Notes under the pieces: generated by a model
Databases searched by the model: none
The model's input: the letters and a program-made list of their open reading frames with translations, nothing else
What the model was told of the DNA's origin: nothing
Shown: positions 27,720-35,292 of the stretch, one piece after another
How positions within the stretch are numbered: the first letter of the stretch is position 1
Layout of the letters: each line of letters opens with the position of its first letter
Translations under genes and position numbers: made by a program
DNA from: Sagittula stellata E-37
GTDB lineage: Bacteria; Pseudomonadota; Alphaproteobacteria; Rhodobacterales; Rhodobacteraceae
Direction: 5' to 3'
DNA: 64,000 bases
Assembly: GCF_039724765.1 (NCBI RefSeq)
Contig: NZ_CP155729.1
Coordinates: forward strand, 310,001-374,000

Positions 27720-28448
27720 TCAGAACGGCAGGATGGCGTCCAGCACCTGCTGGCCGATCCTCGGTTGCTGGACGTCGGTGATCTGACCGCGTCCGCCGTA
27801 GGAGATCCGTGCAGATGCAATCTTGTCGTAGGTGATCTCGTTCTGGCGAGAGATGTCCTCGGGTCGGACGTACCCCGAGACCAGCAACTCCCGCAGCTCG
27901 AAATTCACGCGCACCTCCTGGCTGCCCTCGATCGAAAGGATGCCGTTGGGCAGCACGTCGACGACCGTGGCAGCGATGCGCAACGTCAGGCTTTCGCTGC
28001 GGCGGACCGATCCGTCCCCGCCTGACGACGCGCTGCTGTTCAGATCTACAGCACTGTCCAGACTGGCACCGTCCGTAATCCCCTGGTTGATCCGTTCCGG
28101 CACGCCGAAGAGATCCGGAATCGCAAGCGATTCAGAGCCGTTTCGCGACCGCGACGTGCTGTTCTGTATCTCTGCACTGTCGTCGATCAGGATCACGACT
28201 GTCAGGATGTCGCCACGTTTCATGGCGCGCCGGTCCCCCAGAAGGGAGGCCTGCCCCGCGCTCCAAAGCGAAGCGCCGTCGCTGGCGCGCCCCGGGGGCG
28301 CTGCTTCGGGAATGCCGGAGGCAACCATCGCGACCCGTTCCGTACTTTCCGTCTGGGGCGTGAAATCGGGCGCCTTGCCGATATGGTTCATGCGTGCGCA
28401 GGCCGAGGCGGTCGCGACCAGCGCAATCAGAAACGTGACGCGCAGCAT
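27720..28448 (-). CDS. flgH: Flagellar L-ring lipoprotein FlgH
   Basis: FlgH forms the outer-membrane L-ring. The 242-residue product has a lipoprotein signal (LRVTFLIALVATASACARMN) with Cys as the likely lipidated residue, directly followed by NHIGKAPDFTPQ, as in other FlgH proteins. ASLWSAGQASLLGDRRAMKR and GDILTVVILIDDSAEIQNST (about 62-102) are conserved, as are the C-terminal SGYVRPEDISRQNEITYDKI and ARISYGGRGQI. The ATG at 28448 has GAGG about 6 bases before it. It lies 8 bases after flgA in the flgB-flgC-fliE-fliQ-flgF-flgG-flgA-flgH-fliL operon. Confidence 0.95.
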   Translation of the reverse strand: MLRVTFLIALVATASACARMNHIGKAPDFTPQTESTERVAMVASGIPEAAPPGRASDGASLWSAGQASLLGDRRAMKRGDILTVVILIDDSAEIQNSTSRSRNGSESLAIPDLFGVPERINQGITDGASLDSAVDLNSSASSGGDGSVRRSESLTLRIAATVVDVLPNGILSIEGSQEVRVNFELRELLVSGYVRPEDISRQNEITYDKIASARISYGGRGQITDVQQPRIGQQVLDAILPF

Positions 28449-28456
28449 GGAGATCC

Positions 28457-28873
28457 TCACTTTTTCACCAGGACGGATCCGTCCGGCTGGATTGTTCCGA
28501 ACAGTACCGTTCGGGAGTCGCTGTTCATGACGCGGATACGCTCGCCCTCGGCACCGCGATCCAATGCGCGACCCTCTGCCAGAATTCTCAGACCGCCGTG
28601 TGCATAGATCAGTTCGACAATCTGATTGCGGTCCACCAAAGCCGGTTCTCCGACCGCGCCAATCATCAGTGGGCGGCCAGGATAGATCACGTACCGGGAT
28701 TCCTGTCCGATCACATCGTCGAGCGAGACATAAGCACCTGATATCGTGGCCTGATCCATTCGAACCGCGTCCGGAGAAATGATCTGCTGCGGGCGGATCG
28801 TCTGTGTGGCAACGACCGTCTCCGCCTGCGCGCCGCCGGCCAGTGAACACAGGAGGGCAAGCGCGAGGCGCAT
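28457..28873 (-). CDS. flgA: Flagellar P-ring assembly chaperone FlgA
   Basis: FlgA helps FlgI assemble into the P-ring in the periplasm. The 138-residue product has a signal peptide (RLALALLCSLAGGAQAETVV) and a compact SAF-like domain with TQTIRPQQIISPDAV and SRYVIYPGRPLMIGAVGEPA. The C terminus GLRILAEGRALDRGAEGERI and RVMNSDSRTVLFGTI matches the family. It is at the short end for FlgA, as usual in alphaproteobacteria. Its ATG overlaps the flgG stop by one base (TGATG). Confidence 0.92.
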   Translation of the reverse strand: MRLALALLCSLAGGAQAETVVATQTIRPQQIISPDAVRMDQATISGAYVSLDDVIGQESRYVIYPGRPLMIGAVGEPALVDRNQIVELIYAHGGLRILAEGRALDRGAEGERIRVMNSDSRTVLFGTIQPDGSVLVKK

Positions 28874-29658
28874 CAACGCACCTGTGCCGTCGCGCCAAGC
28901 ATCTGGTCGGCTGCCGAAATCACCTTGGAGTTCAGTTCGTAGCCGCGCTGCGCCTCGATCAGGTCGGTGATTTCCTTGACGGCATCGACCGAGCTGTCTT
29001 CAAGGTAGCCCTGTCGCAGCGTGCCAAGTCCGTCCTGACCGGGCGTGGACTGGATCGCCGGGCCTGAAGCCTCGGTCTCGACGAAGAGGTTCGAACCGAT
29101 CGCTTCCAGACCCTTGGCATTCGCGAACCCCGCCAGGGTGAACTGACCCAGAAGCTGCGCCTGTGCCTGCCCGGCGAAATAAGCGTAGACCTCGCCGTCG
29201 GCATTGATGGAAATGCGGCGCGCGTCGTCGGGGATCGTGATTTCCGGCGCCACAGGGTGTCCGTCGGACGTCACGATCAGGCCTTCGCCGGTGCGTTTCA
29301 GCCCGCCGTCGCGGGTGTAGGCAGCCTGACCCGACGGTAGCGTGACTTCGAGATAGCCGTTGCCCTCGATCGCGACATCCAGATCGCCGCCCGTGGCAGA
29401 CAAGGCGCCTTGGGACAATTGCACCGACACGGCTGCGGGCCGCACTCCAAGACCCAACTGGATTCCGGTCGGCAGGACTGTCCCGTTGGAGGCGTTGACG
29501 GTCCCGGCCCGGGCCATCTGCTGGTAGTGTAGGTCGGCAAACTCGGCCCGGCGGGCATTGTAACCCGTCGTGCTCATGTTCGAGAGGTTGTTGGAGATGA
29601 CTTCGACCCGCATTTGCTGGGCACTCATGCCGGTTGCGGCGATTTTCAGGGCGCGCAT
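28873..29658 (-). CDS. flgG: Flagellar distal rod protein FlgG
   Basis: FlgG builds the distal rod that passes through the P and L rings. The 261-residue product starts MRALKIAATGMSAQQMRVEV and continues ISNNLSNMSTTGYNARRAEF, the classic FlgG N terminus. The strand segment GGDLDVAIEGNGYLEV (about 88-103) and the C-terminal EITDLIEAQRGYELNSKVIS complete the axial pattern. It sits between flgF and flgA with a 10-base gap to flgF. Confidence 0.96.
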   Translation of the reverse strand: MRALKIAATGMSAQQMRVEVISNNLSNMSTTGYNARRAEFADLHYQQMARAGTVNASNGTVLPTGIQLGLGVRPAAVSVQLSQGALSATGGDLDVAIEGNGYLEVTLPSGQAAYTRDGGLKRTGEGLIVTSDGHPVAPEITIPDDARRISINADGEVYAYFAGQAQAQLLGQFTLAGFANAKGLEAIGSNLFVETEASGPAIQSTPGQDGLGTLRQGYLEDSSVDAVKEITDLIEAQRGYELNSKVISAADQMLGATAQVR

Positions 29659-29668
29659 TCTACTGCTC

Positions 29669-30382
29669 CTATTTCATGAATGCCTTGATGGCATCTCTGA
29701 TGCGTTCGTCTTCGCGTTCGGAAAAGCTCTGGCCCAGTTCGTAAGCGCGTTGGACTTCGACCATGCGGGCCAGTTGCAGGACCGTGTCGACGTTCGAGGC
29801 CTCGGTGAACCCCTGCATGACACGTGGGTTGTCCACAGGCTCGAACCCGGCCGTGGCGTCGAACAGTTGCGATCCTTCGCGGACCATCGCCAGTTCATCG
29901 ACCGGCCGCACCACGCCGATCTGTCCGATAGGGCGTCCGCCCGTGCTGAGCGTGCCGTCCTGCGCGATGGCCAGGTCCGTGGCATCGGGGGGCACAAAGA
30001 TCGGTGCTCCGCCTCCGTCCAGGACGGGGTTTCCGTCCGGCGTAACCAGCAGCCCCTCGGCACTGGGCGAAAACGCCCCGGCCCGGGTCAGACGTTCGCC
30101 ATTTGGCGTGCCGACCAGGAAAAACCCTTCGCCTTCTATGGCAAGATCGTAGGCACTGCCCGTGGGTTCCAGTTCGCCCTGCGCAAAGGACGTCTTGTGA
30201 ATACGTCCCGCCGCCATGGAGACCGAATCCAGCCGGTCCCCTTCAGACAGGTACTCGGAGAAGATCATGCCCTCCTGCCGGAAACCCGTTGTGTTGGCGT
30301 TGGCGATGTTGTTCGCGATGACCTGCATTTCACGCAGCAGGCTCGATTGGCGGCTTAGCGCGATGTAACCGGCGGTTTCCAT
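29669..30382 (-). CDS. flgF: Flagellar proximal rod protein FlgF
   Basis: FlgF is a rod subunit below FlgG. The 237-residue product starts METAGYIALSRQSSLLREMQ followed by VIANNIANANTTGFRQEGMI. It has SAYDLAIEGEGFFLVGTPNG in the middle and LQLARMVEVQRAYELGQSFS near the C terminus. The GFRQEG segment and METAGYIALS opening separate it from FlgG. It is immediately downstream of fliQ (one base between stop and start). Confidence 0.94.
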   Translation of the reverse strand: METAGYIALSRQSSLLREMQVIANNIANANTTGFRQEGMIFSEYLSEGDRLDSVSMAAGRIHKTSFAQGELEPTGSAYDLAIEGEGFFLVGTPNGERLTRAGAFSPSAEGLLVTPDGNPVLDGGGAPIFVPPDATDLAIAQDGTLSTGGRPIGQIGVVRPVDELAMVREGSQLFDATAGFEPVDNPRVMQGFTEASNVDTVLQLARMVEVQRAYELGQSFSEREDERIRDAIKAFMK

Positions 30383-30383
30383 G

Positions 30384-30653
30384 TCACCCTCCTGCGATGA
30401 TCGGTAAGATGCGTTCCTGGAAGAACCCCACGAGCGTGTTGGTCATGAAGCTCATGGACATCCAGAATACCGCCACGATGGCGAGAAGCTTGGGCACGAA
30501 GGTCAGCGTCATCTCCTGGATAGAGGTCAGCGCCTGCAGAAGCCCGATTCCGACACCGGCGATCAATGCGGCGGCAAGGATCGGGACCGATGTGACGGCC
30601 GCGACCCAAAGGCCCATGCGCAGGGTGTCGAAGAAGACGGTTTCGTTCAGCAC
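30384..30653 (-). CDS. fliQ: Flagellar export gate protein FliQ
   Basis: FliQ is a two-helix subunit, four copies of which wrap the FliP-FliR gate. The 89-residue product has helices at about 15-38 (LWVAAVTSVPILAAALIAGV) and 52-75 (FVPKLLAIVAVFWMSMSFMT). Between them is GLLQALTSIQEMTLTFVPKL, the conserved Q-E-x-T-L-x-F-V-P-K signature. It lies inside the rod operon between fliE and flgF, as in other Rhodobacterales. Confidence 0.95.
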   Translation of the reverse strand: MLNETVFFDTLRMGLWVAAVTSVPILAAALIAGVGIGLLQALTSIQEMTLTFVPKLLAIVAVFWMSMSFMTNTLVGFFQERILPIIAGG

Positions 30654-30656
30654 GGT

Positions 30657-30950
30657 TCAGACCGGCATCCGCAGGATTTCCTGGTAGGCTTCGACGACCT
30701 TGTCGCGGACGGCCACCACGGTCTCGACGGCTAGTTCCGACTGGGCGAGCGCCTCGACCAGTGCGTGCGGATCCGCATCGCCGGTCATCGCTTCCTGAGA
30801 GGTCTCCTCCGCCGCCCGGAGCTGTTGGACGAAATCTTCGGTCACCCGGGCAAAGTCGGCCTCCATCTTGGTCGGATCAGCGGAATCGGGCTCCATCGCG
30901 GGGCGCGAAGCGGCGTATTTCTGGGCTGCATAGAGCGAACGGACGTCCAT
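30657..30950 (-). CDS. fliE: Flagellar MS-ring/rod junction protein FliE
   Basis: FliE connects the MS-ring to the proximal rod. The 97-residue product is helical. Its C-terminal half VEALAQSELAVETVVAVRDK followed by VVEAYQEILRMPV is the strongly conserved FliE ending. The N-terminal part is variable. It is translated 23 bases after flgC and 3 bases before fliQ. Confidence 0.93.
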   Translation of the reverse strand: MDVRSLYAAQKYAASRPAMEPDSADPTKMEADFARVTEDFVQQLRAAEETSQEAMTGDADPHALVEALAQSELAVETVVAVRDKVVEAYQEILRMPV

Positions 30951-30973
30951 TCTGGTCTCCTTTCACTGGGGGG

Positions 30974-31363
30974 TTAACGGCGCAGCAGGTCGAGAAGCGC
31001 ACTCGACATCTGGCGCGTCTGGTCGAACATCTTGAGGTTGGCCTCGTACGACCGCTGTGCTTCGCGCGCGTCGGCCAATTCGATCATCAAATCGACGTTC
31101 GATCCGAGGTACTTTCCGGTCTCGTCCGCCAGGGGATGCGAAGGGTCGTAGACCTCTTCTAGAGGTGTACGCGACAGATCCATACGTCCTGGCTCTACCC
31201 GCGCCAGCGATGAATCTCCTCTCGTCACGGCGAAGTTGAGCTGTTTCCTGCGGTAACCCGGCGTATCGACGTTTGCGATATTCTCGGACACGACGCGCAG
31301 CCGTGCGGCTTGCGACGTCAGACCGCCGGAGGTGACGGACAGGGCGTCTGAAAAAGCGCTCAT
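30974..31363 (-). CDS. flgC: Flagellar rod protein FlgC
   Basis: FlgC is a proximal rod subunit. The 129-residue product has the N-terminal helix SVTSGGLTSQAARLRVVSEN then IANVDTPGYRRKQLNF, which is the FlgB/FlgC rod motif. The C terminus GSNVDLMIELADAREAQRSY followed by EANLKMFDQTRQM is diagnostic of FlgC. GGAGAA precedes the start. It follows flgB by 12 bases. Confidence 0.95.
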   Translation of the reverse strand: MSAFSDALSVTSGGLTSQAARLRVVSENIANVDTPGYRRKQLNFAVTRGDSSLARVEPGRMDLSRTPLEEVYDPSHPLADETGKYLGSNVDLMIELADAREAQRSYEANLKMFDQTRQMSSALLDLLRR

Positions 31364-31375
31364 GAGGTTCTCCTG

Positions 31376-31753
31376 TTATCTGCGACCAAGGCTGGAGCGG
31401 AGGATGTTCAGATTGCTGCGATAGATCGCTAGGGCCCGGTCATGCTGACGCTTGGCGTTCACGGCAAACATCATCTCCTCTTCGACGGAGACCGTGTTGC
31501 CGTTCGGATCGGCCGGCGTGTCGCGCTCGGTGATCTCGGGGGCGTGCGAGGTGCTTCCGTTCAGGTGCCGTTCGCGCGTGGCCCGCTGCCCCGAGAGACC
31601 CTGGCGTACACTCGAACTGAATTCCGCGACCGCCTTGCTGTGGTAACCGGGTGTGTCGGCATTCGCCATATTCTGAGCGGAATACGCCTGTTGCACGCCC
31701 GCATGTCGTGCCATCGCCATCGCCGTTCTGAAGACGTCCAGATTTTGGAACAT
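31376..31753 (-). CDS. flgB: Flagellar rod protein FlgB
   Basis: FlgB is the most proximal rod subunit. The 125-residue product carries QAYSAQNMANADTPGYHSKA (about 24-43) and the C-terminal MMFAVNAKRQHDRALAIYRS that marks FlgB. The ATG at 31753 has GAGGGAGA 7 bases before it; the frame is open nine codons further but without a better site. It heads the long leftward operon through fliL, with fliI divergent across an 85-base gap that must hold both promoters. Confidence 0.94.
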   Translation of the reverse strand: MFQNLDVFRTAMAMARHAGVQQAYSAQNMANADTPGYHSKAVAEFSSSVRQGLSGQRATRERHLNGSTSHAPEITERDTPADPNGNTVSVEEEMMFAVNAKRQHDRALAIYRSNLNILRSSLGRR

Positions 31754-31838
31754 CGGGGATTCTCCCTCGATTTGTTTCAATCAAGGCTTAACCGTGATTC
31801 CTTTAGAAACGGTTTGCGGACCCTGAACGGAGCGTACG

Positions 31839-33215
31839 ATGGATGAAGAGATCAGCGGCCTGCGCGCCCGGATCGCGCAGATGCAACCCGTGCGTGATGT
31901 CGGGCGGGTGACGGCTGTCGACGGCACGACGATCTGGGTCAGCGGTTTGTCGGAGGTGGCGAGTATCGGTGACCGGCTGCGCCTGTATCACGGCGCACAC
32001 ACACTTGGCGGAGAGGTTCTTCGCATTCGGAACGACCTTGTCGCCATGCTCCCGGACGAGGTCGCGGAAGGTGTGTCCAAGGGGGACCGTGTGGCGGTTC
32101 TGGGGCCGCCAACTCTTGCGCCCTGCGATAGCTGGATCGGGCGGGTCATCGATGCCTATGGTCAGCCCCTGGATGGGGCCCCGCTCGGCCCTGGACTTAA
32201 GCGTCGGCCGTTCCGGGCCAGTCCACCGCCGGCCGCAGCCAGGCGACGACTCGGTCCGCGCCTGTCAACCGGCCTGTCGGTGTTCGATACTCTCCTACCT
32301 ATCGCCCAGGGGCAGAGGATTGGCCTTTTTGCGGGTTCCGGGGTCGGCAAATCGCGGCTTCTTGCGCAACTCGCACAGGGCATGCAGGCGGACGTCGTGG
32401 TCCTTGCGCTTGTCGGTGAGAGGGGGCGTGAAGTGCTCGATTTCGTCACCAAGGTGCTTGGACCCGAGGGCATGAAACGCAGTATTGTCGTCGCCGCGAC
32501 ATCCGACCGCTCGCCTTTGGAACGGCGCCGCTGCCCGCTTGCCGCCATGACGATTGCCGAGCATTTCCGTGATCAGGGCAAGCACGTGCTCTATATGGCC
32601 GATTCGATTACGCGCTTTGCCGAGGCGCACCGCGAGGTGGCCATCGCATCGGGCGAATTGCCCGCGCTGCGCGGCCATCCTCCGTCGGTTGCGCACCAGA
32701 TCATGCGATTGGCCGAAAGGGCCGGATGCGGTGTCGACGGATCGGGTGATATTACCGCCGTTCTCAGCGTGCTCGTTGCCGGGTCGGATATGGAGGAACC
32801 TATCGCCGATATCCTGCGGGGCGTTCTCGACGGGCATGTGGTGCTGGATCGCCAAATCGCCGAACGTGGCCGGTTTCCGGCCATCGATTTGTTGCGCTCC
32901 GTTTCGCGAAGCTTGCCCGAAGCGGCGACCGAGCCGGAGAACGTGCTGATCGGGGATGTACGGCAACTGTTAGGTTCATACGCCCGGTCGGAAACAATGA
33001 TCCGTGCTGGTCTCTATCGAGAGGGAGAGGACCCGATCCTGGATCAAGCGGTCCGTGCGTGGGCAGATCTCGATGATTTCCTGGCTGAGGCATCGCCGGC
33101 TGGTCCTCAGCGCGCGTTCCAGCGGCTCGAACTGATCCTGCGGCGCTCCCAATCCGCCAAGCTGCGCCGATCACCTGCGCCGCAACGCGGCCGCCCCGGT
33201 CTGCAGGCCCGCTAA
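31839..33215 (+). CDS. fliI: Flagellum-specific export ATPase FliI
   Basis: FliI is the hexameric ATPase that prepares substrates for export. The 458-residue product has a beta-barrel N-terminal domain (about 20-90), then the catalytic domain with Walker A GLFAGSGVGKSRLLAQLAQ (about 164-182), ALVGERGREVLDFV, and Walker B HVLYMADSITRFAEAHREVA. LPALRGHPPSVAHQIMRLAE follows, where the Y of the usual Y-P-P is H. The C-terminal helical part is complete. A GGAG tract lies 6 bases before the ATG. It is divergent from flgB. Confidence 0.95.
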   Translation: MDEEISGLRARIAQMQPVRDVGRVTAVDGTTIWVSGLSEVASIGDRLRLYHGAHTLGGEVLRIRNDLVAMLPDEVAEGVSKGDRVAVLGPPTLAPCDSWIGRVIDAYGQPLDGAPLGPGLKRRPFRASPPPAAARRRLGPRLSTGLSVFDTLLPIAQGQRIGLFAGSGVGKSRLLAQLAQGMQADVVVLALVGERGREVLDFVTKVLGPEGMKRSIVVAATSDRSPLERRRCPLAAMTIAEHFRDQGKHVLYMADSITRFAEAHREVAIASGELPALRGHPPSVAHQIMRLAERAGCGVDGSGDITAVLSVLVAGSDMEEPIADILRGVLDGHVVLDRQIAERGRFPAIDLLRSVSRSLPEAATEPENVLIGDVRQLLGSYARSETMIRAGLYREGEDPILDQAVRAWADLDDFLAEASPAGPQRAFQRLELILRRSQSAKLRRSPAPQRGRPGLQAR

Positions 33216-33230
33216 TGGCGGGCCGCCTTT
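33206..33230 (+). terminator. Hairpin at the end of fliI
   Basis: GGCCCGC (33206-33212), loop TAATG and GCGGGCC (33218-33224) form a perfect 7-bp stem, followed by GCCTTT. The fliI stop codon lies in the loop. The T-run is short, so it is a weak intrinsic terminator between the convergent fliI and DUF1217 genes. Confidence 0.4.
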
Positions 33231-34437
33231 ACGTGCGCTGGTTCTGGATCGAAGACAATAGCGTCAAGGCAATCTGCTGAGACCCGAAGCCCGCGTTTGC
33301 CGCGACGTCGGATTGCAGCAGGTAGCTATATATGACTTTGTTGCGAATGGCCTCATCTTCAAGGTCCTTGAACTGCGTGATCCCAAAACGGCTGGCGGCT
33401 TTCTCCTTCATCATCTCCACCTGCTTGTCGATGTCGATCTGGCTGAAACTGCTAGGCAGGCCCAGAGCCGTCTGAAAAACCTCTCGCATGGTGGAATCAC
33501 CCAACACGTTGAACCATTTCGTGTTTTCCGAGCCGGACAACCCTGCCAGCGCCGGGGCACCACGTTGGAAACTGAGCGCGGTGCCGATGGTTGGGTTTAC
33601 CTCGTTCACTGCGTCCTCGAACGCTTGCCATTGGTAGTTGTCGATGATTTTGTCAGCAAACTCTTCTGTCCGGATTGCAGTCGTCGGTTCGGTGTCGAAG
33701 CCGAAGGCTTTGGTCATCGCAATCAGGCCCTTGTCGCCAAGGACGTTTGCCAAGGCACCTGGATTCGTTGCACCTTCTTCGAAGACGCGCTTCAAGAGGG
33801 TCTTGCTGTTTGTGCGCTCCTCGACCCCGAAAGCGGTAAGCGCCACCTTAAGAAGATCGTTGTCTTTCATCAGATCGTCGACGCTTGTGACTGATCCGAT
33901 GGTTTCCCTGAAATATGTTTTCGTGGTTTCGAGGCCATCCAGGACGGTCGCTTCCAGCGTCTCGGCAGCGATGGGGTTGTTCGCGTATTCCGGTTCTTCC
34001 AAAAGGTCAGCCAAGTCGGAACGGATTCTTTTGTCGTATGACGCCAGTATGTCCCCGGCGAAGCCCTCTTCCTGGAAGGGAAAGTTGGTGGTTTCCTCGA
34101 AGCTGAACGCACGGGCGAGGGCGACGTATCGACCGTCCTTCAATTTGTTGGCCAAGGCGTCGTCGTTTTCCGCTCCTTCATTCAGAACACGTTTTATGAG
34201 ATACGCGCTGTCGATCTGGTCACTCAGACCGAATGCTGCCAGCGCGACACTCAAAAGCCGCCGATCATTGACGAGGTCGTCGCCAGACGTGACGCCGCCG
34301 ATCTTTTCCTTGAAGTATTCAGTGTCCCGAGCAAGGTAGGCACTGGCGTTGAAAGCCGTCCGCTGCTTGGACATCGTGGTCTGAAGGACCTGCCATCCGA
34401 TCAGGCCGGATCCCGGGATCATGGGCGTGATAGGCAT
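33229..34437 (-). CDS. DUF1217 family flagellar protein with two internal repeats
   Basis: A 402-residue soluble protein of the DUF1217 family, seen in alphaproteobacterial flagellar loci; its function is not established. Two similar units are visible. One has YFKEKIGGVTSGDDLVNDRR and LLSVALAAFGLSDQID. The other has YFRETIGSVTSVDDLMKDND and LLKVALTAFGVEERTN; each is followed by LIKRVLNEGA or LLKRVFEEGA and an ALAN segment. There is no signal peptide. The start ATG overlaps the flbT stop by one base (TAATG), so it is the fourth gene of the flagellin-flaF-flbT set. Confidence 0.85.
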   Translation of the reverse strand: MPITPMIPGSGLIGWQVLQTTMSKQRTAFNASAYLARDTEYFKEKIGGVTSGDDLVNDRRLLSVALAAFGLSDQIDSAYLIKRVLNEGAENDDALANKLKDGRYVALARAFSFEETTNFPFQEEGFAGDILASYDKRIRSDLADLLEEPEYANNPIAAETLEATVLDGLETTKTYFRETIGSVTSVDDLMKDNDLLKVALTAFGVEERTNSKTLLKRVFEEGATNPGALANVLGDKGLIAMTKAFGFDTEPTTAIRTEEFADKIIDNYQWQAFEDAVNEVNPTIGTALSFQRGAPALAGLSGSENTKWFNVLGDSTMREVFQTALGLPSSFSQIDIDKQVEMMKEKAASRFGITQFKDLEDEAIRNKVIYSYLLQSDVAANAGFGSQQIALTLLSSIQNQRT

Positions 34438-34841
34438 TATTTCGTACCCGTAGCCAAAAGCCTGTCCTCGCGTGGAATCAAGGCTCTCAACGCTTTGAGG
34501 CATTGGTAGAACTGGTCGCCCAGCAAGGCGTCCGTCGCCTGGGTCAGCAGTCGGCGACTGTCCGGATCAACGAGAATATGACTGAGCTCCTCGATCCTTG
34601 GCAGGAGCTGGGAACGTGCATCCTCTGGCTGGGCATCGCCGGTCAGGATCAGTTGCGCCGAATAGCACAAGCGGCGCACGGGTGTCCGGGCTTCGTCCGG
34701 ATGCATCGCGTCCCTGAGACGCAGAACGTTGGCGTTGGGCGTGACGATGGACAGCCTGCTTCGCTTGTCACCGTTTTCAATGACGGCGCCGTTGATCAGG
34801 ACCCTTTCTCTCGGGCCCAGCTTCAAGACCAGCCCGCTCAT
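34437..34841 (-). CDS. flbT: Flagellar biosynthesis repressor FlbT
   Basis: FlbT binds flagellin mRNA and limits its translation or stability until the hook is done, as shown in Caulobacter. The 134-residue product starts SGLVLKLGPRERVLINGAVI, the typical FlbT N terminus, and contains RRLCYSAQLILTGDAQPEDA. The start was placed at the ATG overlapping the flaF stop by ATGA; the frame is open further upstream through flaF. The place after flagellin and flaF is canonical. Confidence 0.94.
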   Translation of the reverse strand: MSGLVLKLGPRERVLINGAVIENGDKRSRLSIVTPNANVLRLRDAMHPDEARTPVRRLCYSAQLILTGDAQPEDARSQLLPRIEELSHILVDPDSRRLLTQATDALLGDQFYQCLKALRALIPREDRLLATGTK

Positions 34842-35215
34842 CGGTTTGTCCTCCGCCCGCTCAGTCCCTTCAGGATGGCGGCATTGATTTCGAGCAAGGG
34901 GGTGATCCGACCTTTGCGGGTCAGGACCTTGGACGTTTGCTGCTGGACGAACTCGGCGAGGTAAAAGATCCTGGCTCGCAGGTCTTGCGGCAAGGCATTG
35001 CCTTCGTCGGCCACGTCGATGGCAAGCGTGGTCCACAGCCTTTGATTGTCGGAGAGCGCCTCGACAAGTTTCGGATATGCCATTGGACCAGCTTCTGCTG
35101 CCGCTTTGATACGGTGTGTGACGCGTGCGATCAGCTCATATTCGGTGCCGCGCGGAGTCTGGGTAGTCCGGGCATTCTGAGCGTAGGCACGTAGCGCTTG
35201 GGTCTGGACGTTCAC
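34838..35215 (-). CDS. flaF: Flagellar biosynthesis regulator FlaF
   Basis: FlaF is the secretion chaperone and positive partner of FlbT in flagellin production. The 125-residue product shows NVQTQALRAYAQNARTTQTP at the N terminus and RGTEYELIARVTHRIKAA, FlaF hallmarks, followed by LWTTLAIDVADEGNALPQDL and RARIFYLAEFV. It follows flagellin by about 77 bases that include a strong hairpin, and overlaps flbT by ATGA. Confidence 0.94.
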   Translation of the reverse strand: MNVQTQALRAYAQNARTTQTPRGTEYELIARVTHRIKAAAEAGPMAYPKLVEALSDNQRLWTTLAIDVADEGNALPQDLRARIFYLAEFVQQQTSKVLTRKGRITPLLEINAAILKGLSGRRTNR

Positions 35216-35255
35216 AGGACAACCTTCTGATCTAGAGGATCATTATTTTTGAATA

Positions 35256-35283
35256 TCGGAGGCTGGAGCGGTCCAGCCTCCGA
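35256..35283 (-). terminator. Strong 12-bp hairpin at the 3' end of the flagellin gene
   Basis: On the plus strand TCGGAGGCTGGA (35256-35267), loop GCGG and TCCAGCCTCCGA (35272-35283) form a perfect 12-bp stem starting 10 bases after the flagellin stop. On the transcribed strand it is followed by TATTCAAAAATA, with no T-run. It is probably a partial terminator or mRNA-stabilising 3' structure that lets some transcription continue into flaF-flbT. Confidence 0.5.
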
Positions 35284-35292
35284 AAGCTCGTC

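Noticed and set aside
31753..31839. TTAACC half-site in the flgB/fliI gap as a CtrA site
   Set aside because: The next TTAG is 11 bases away rather than 7, so only a half-site is present.
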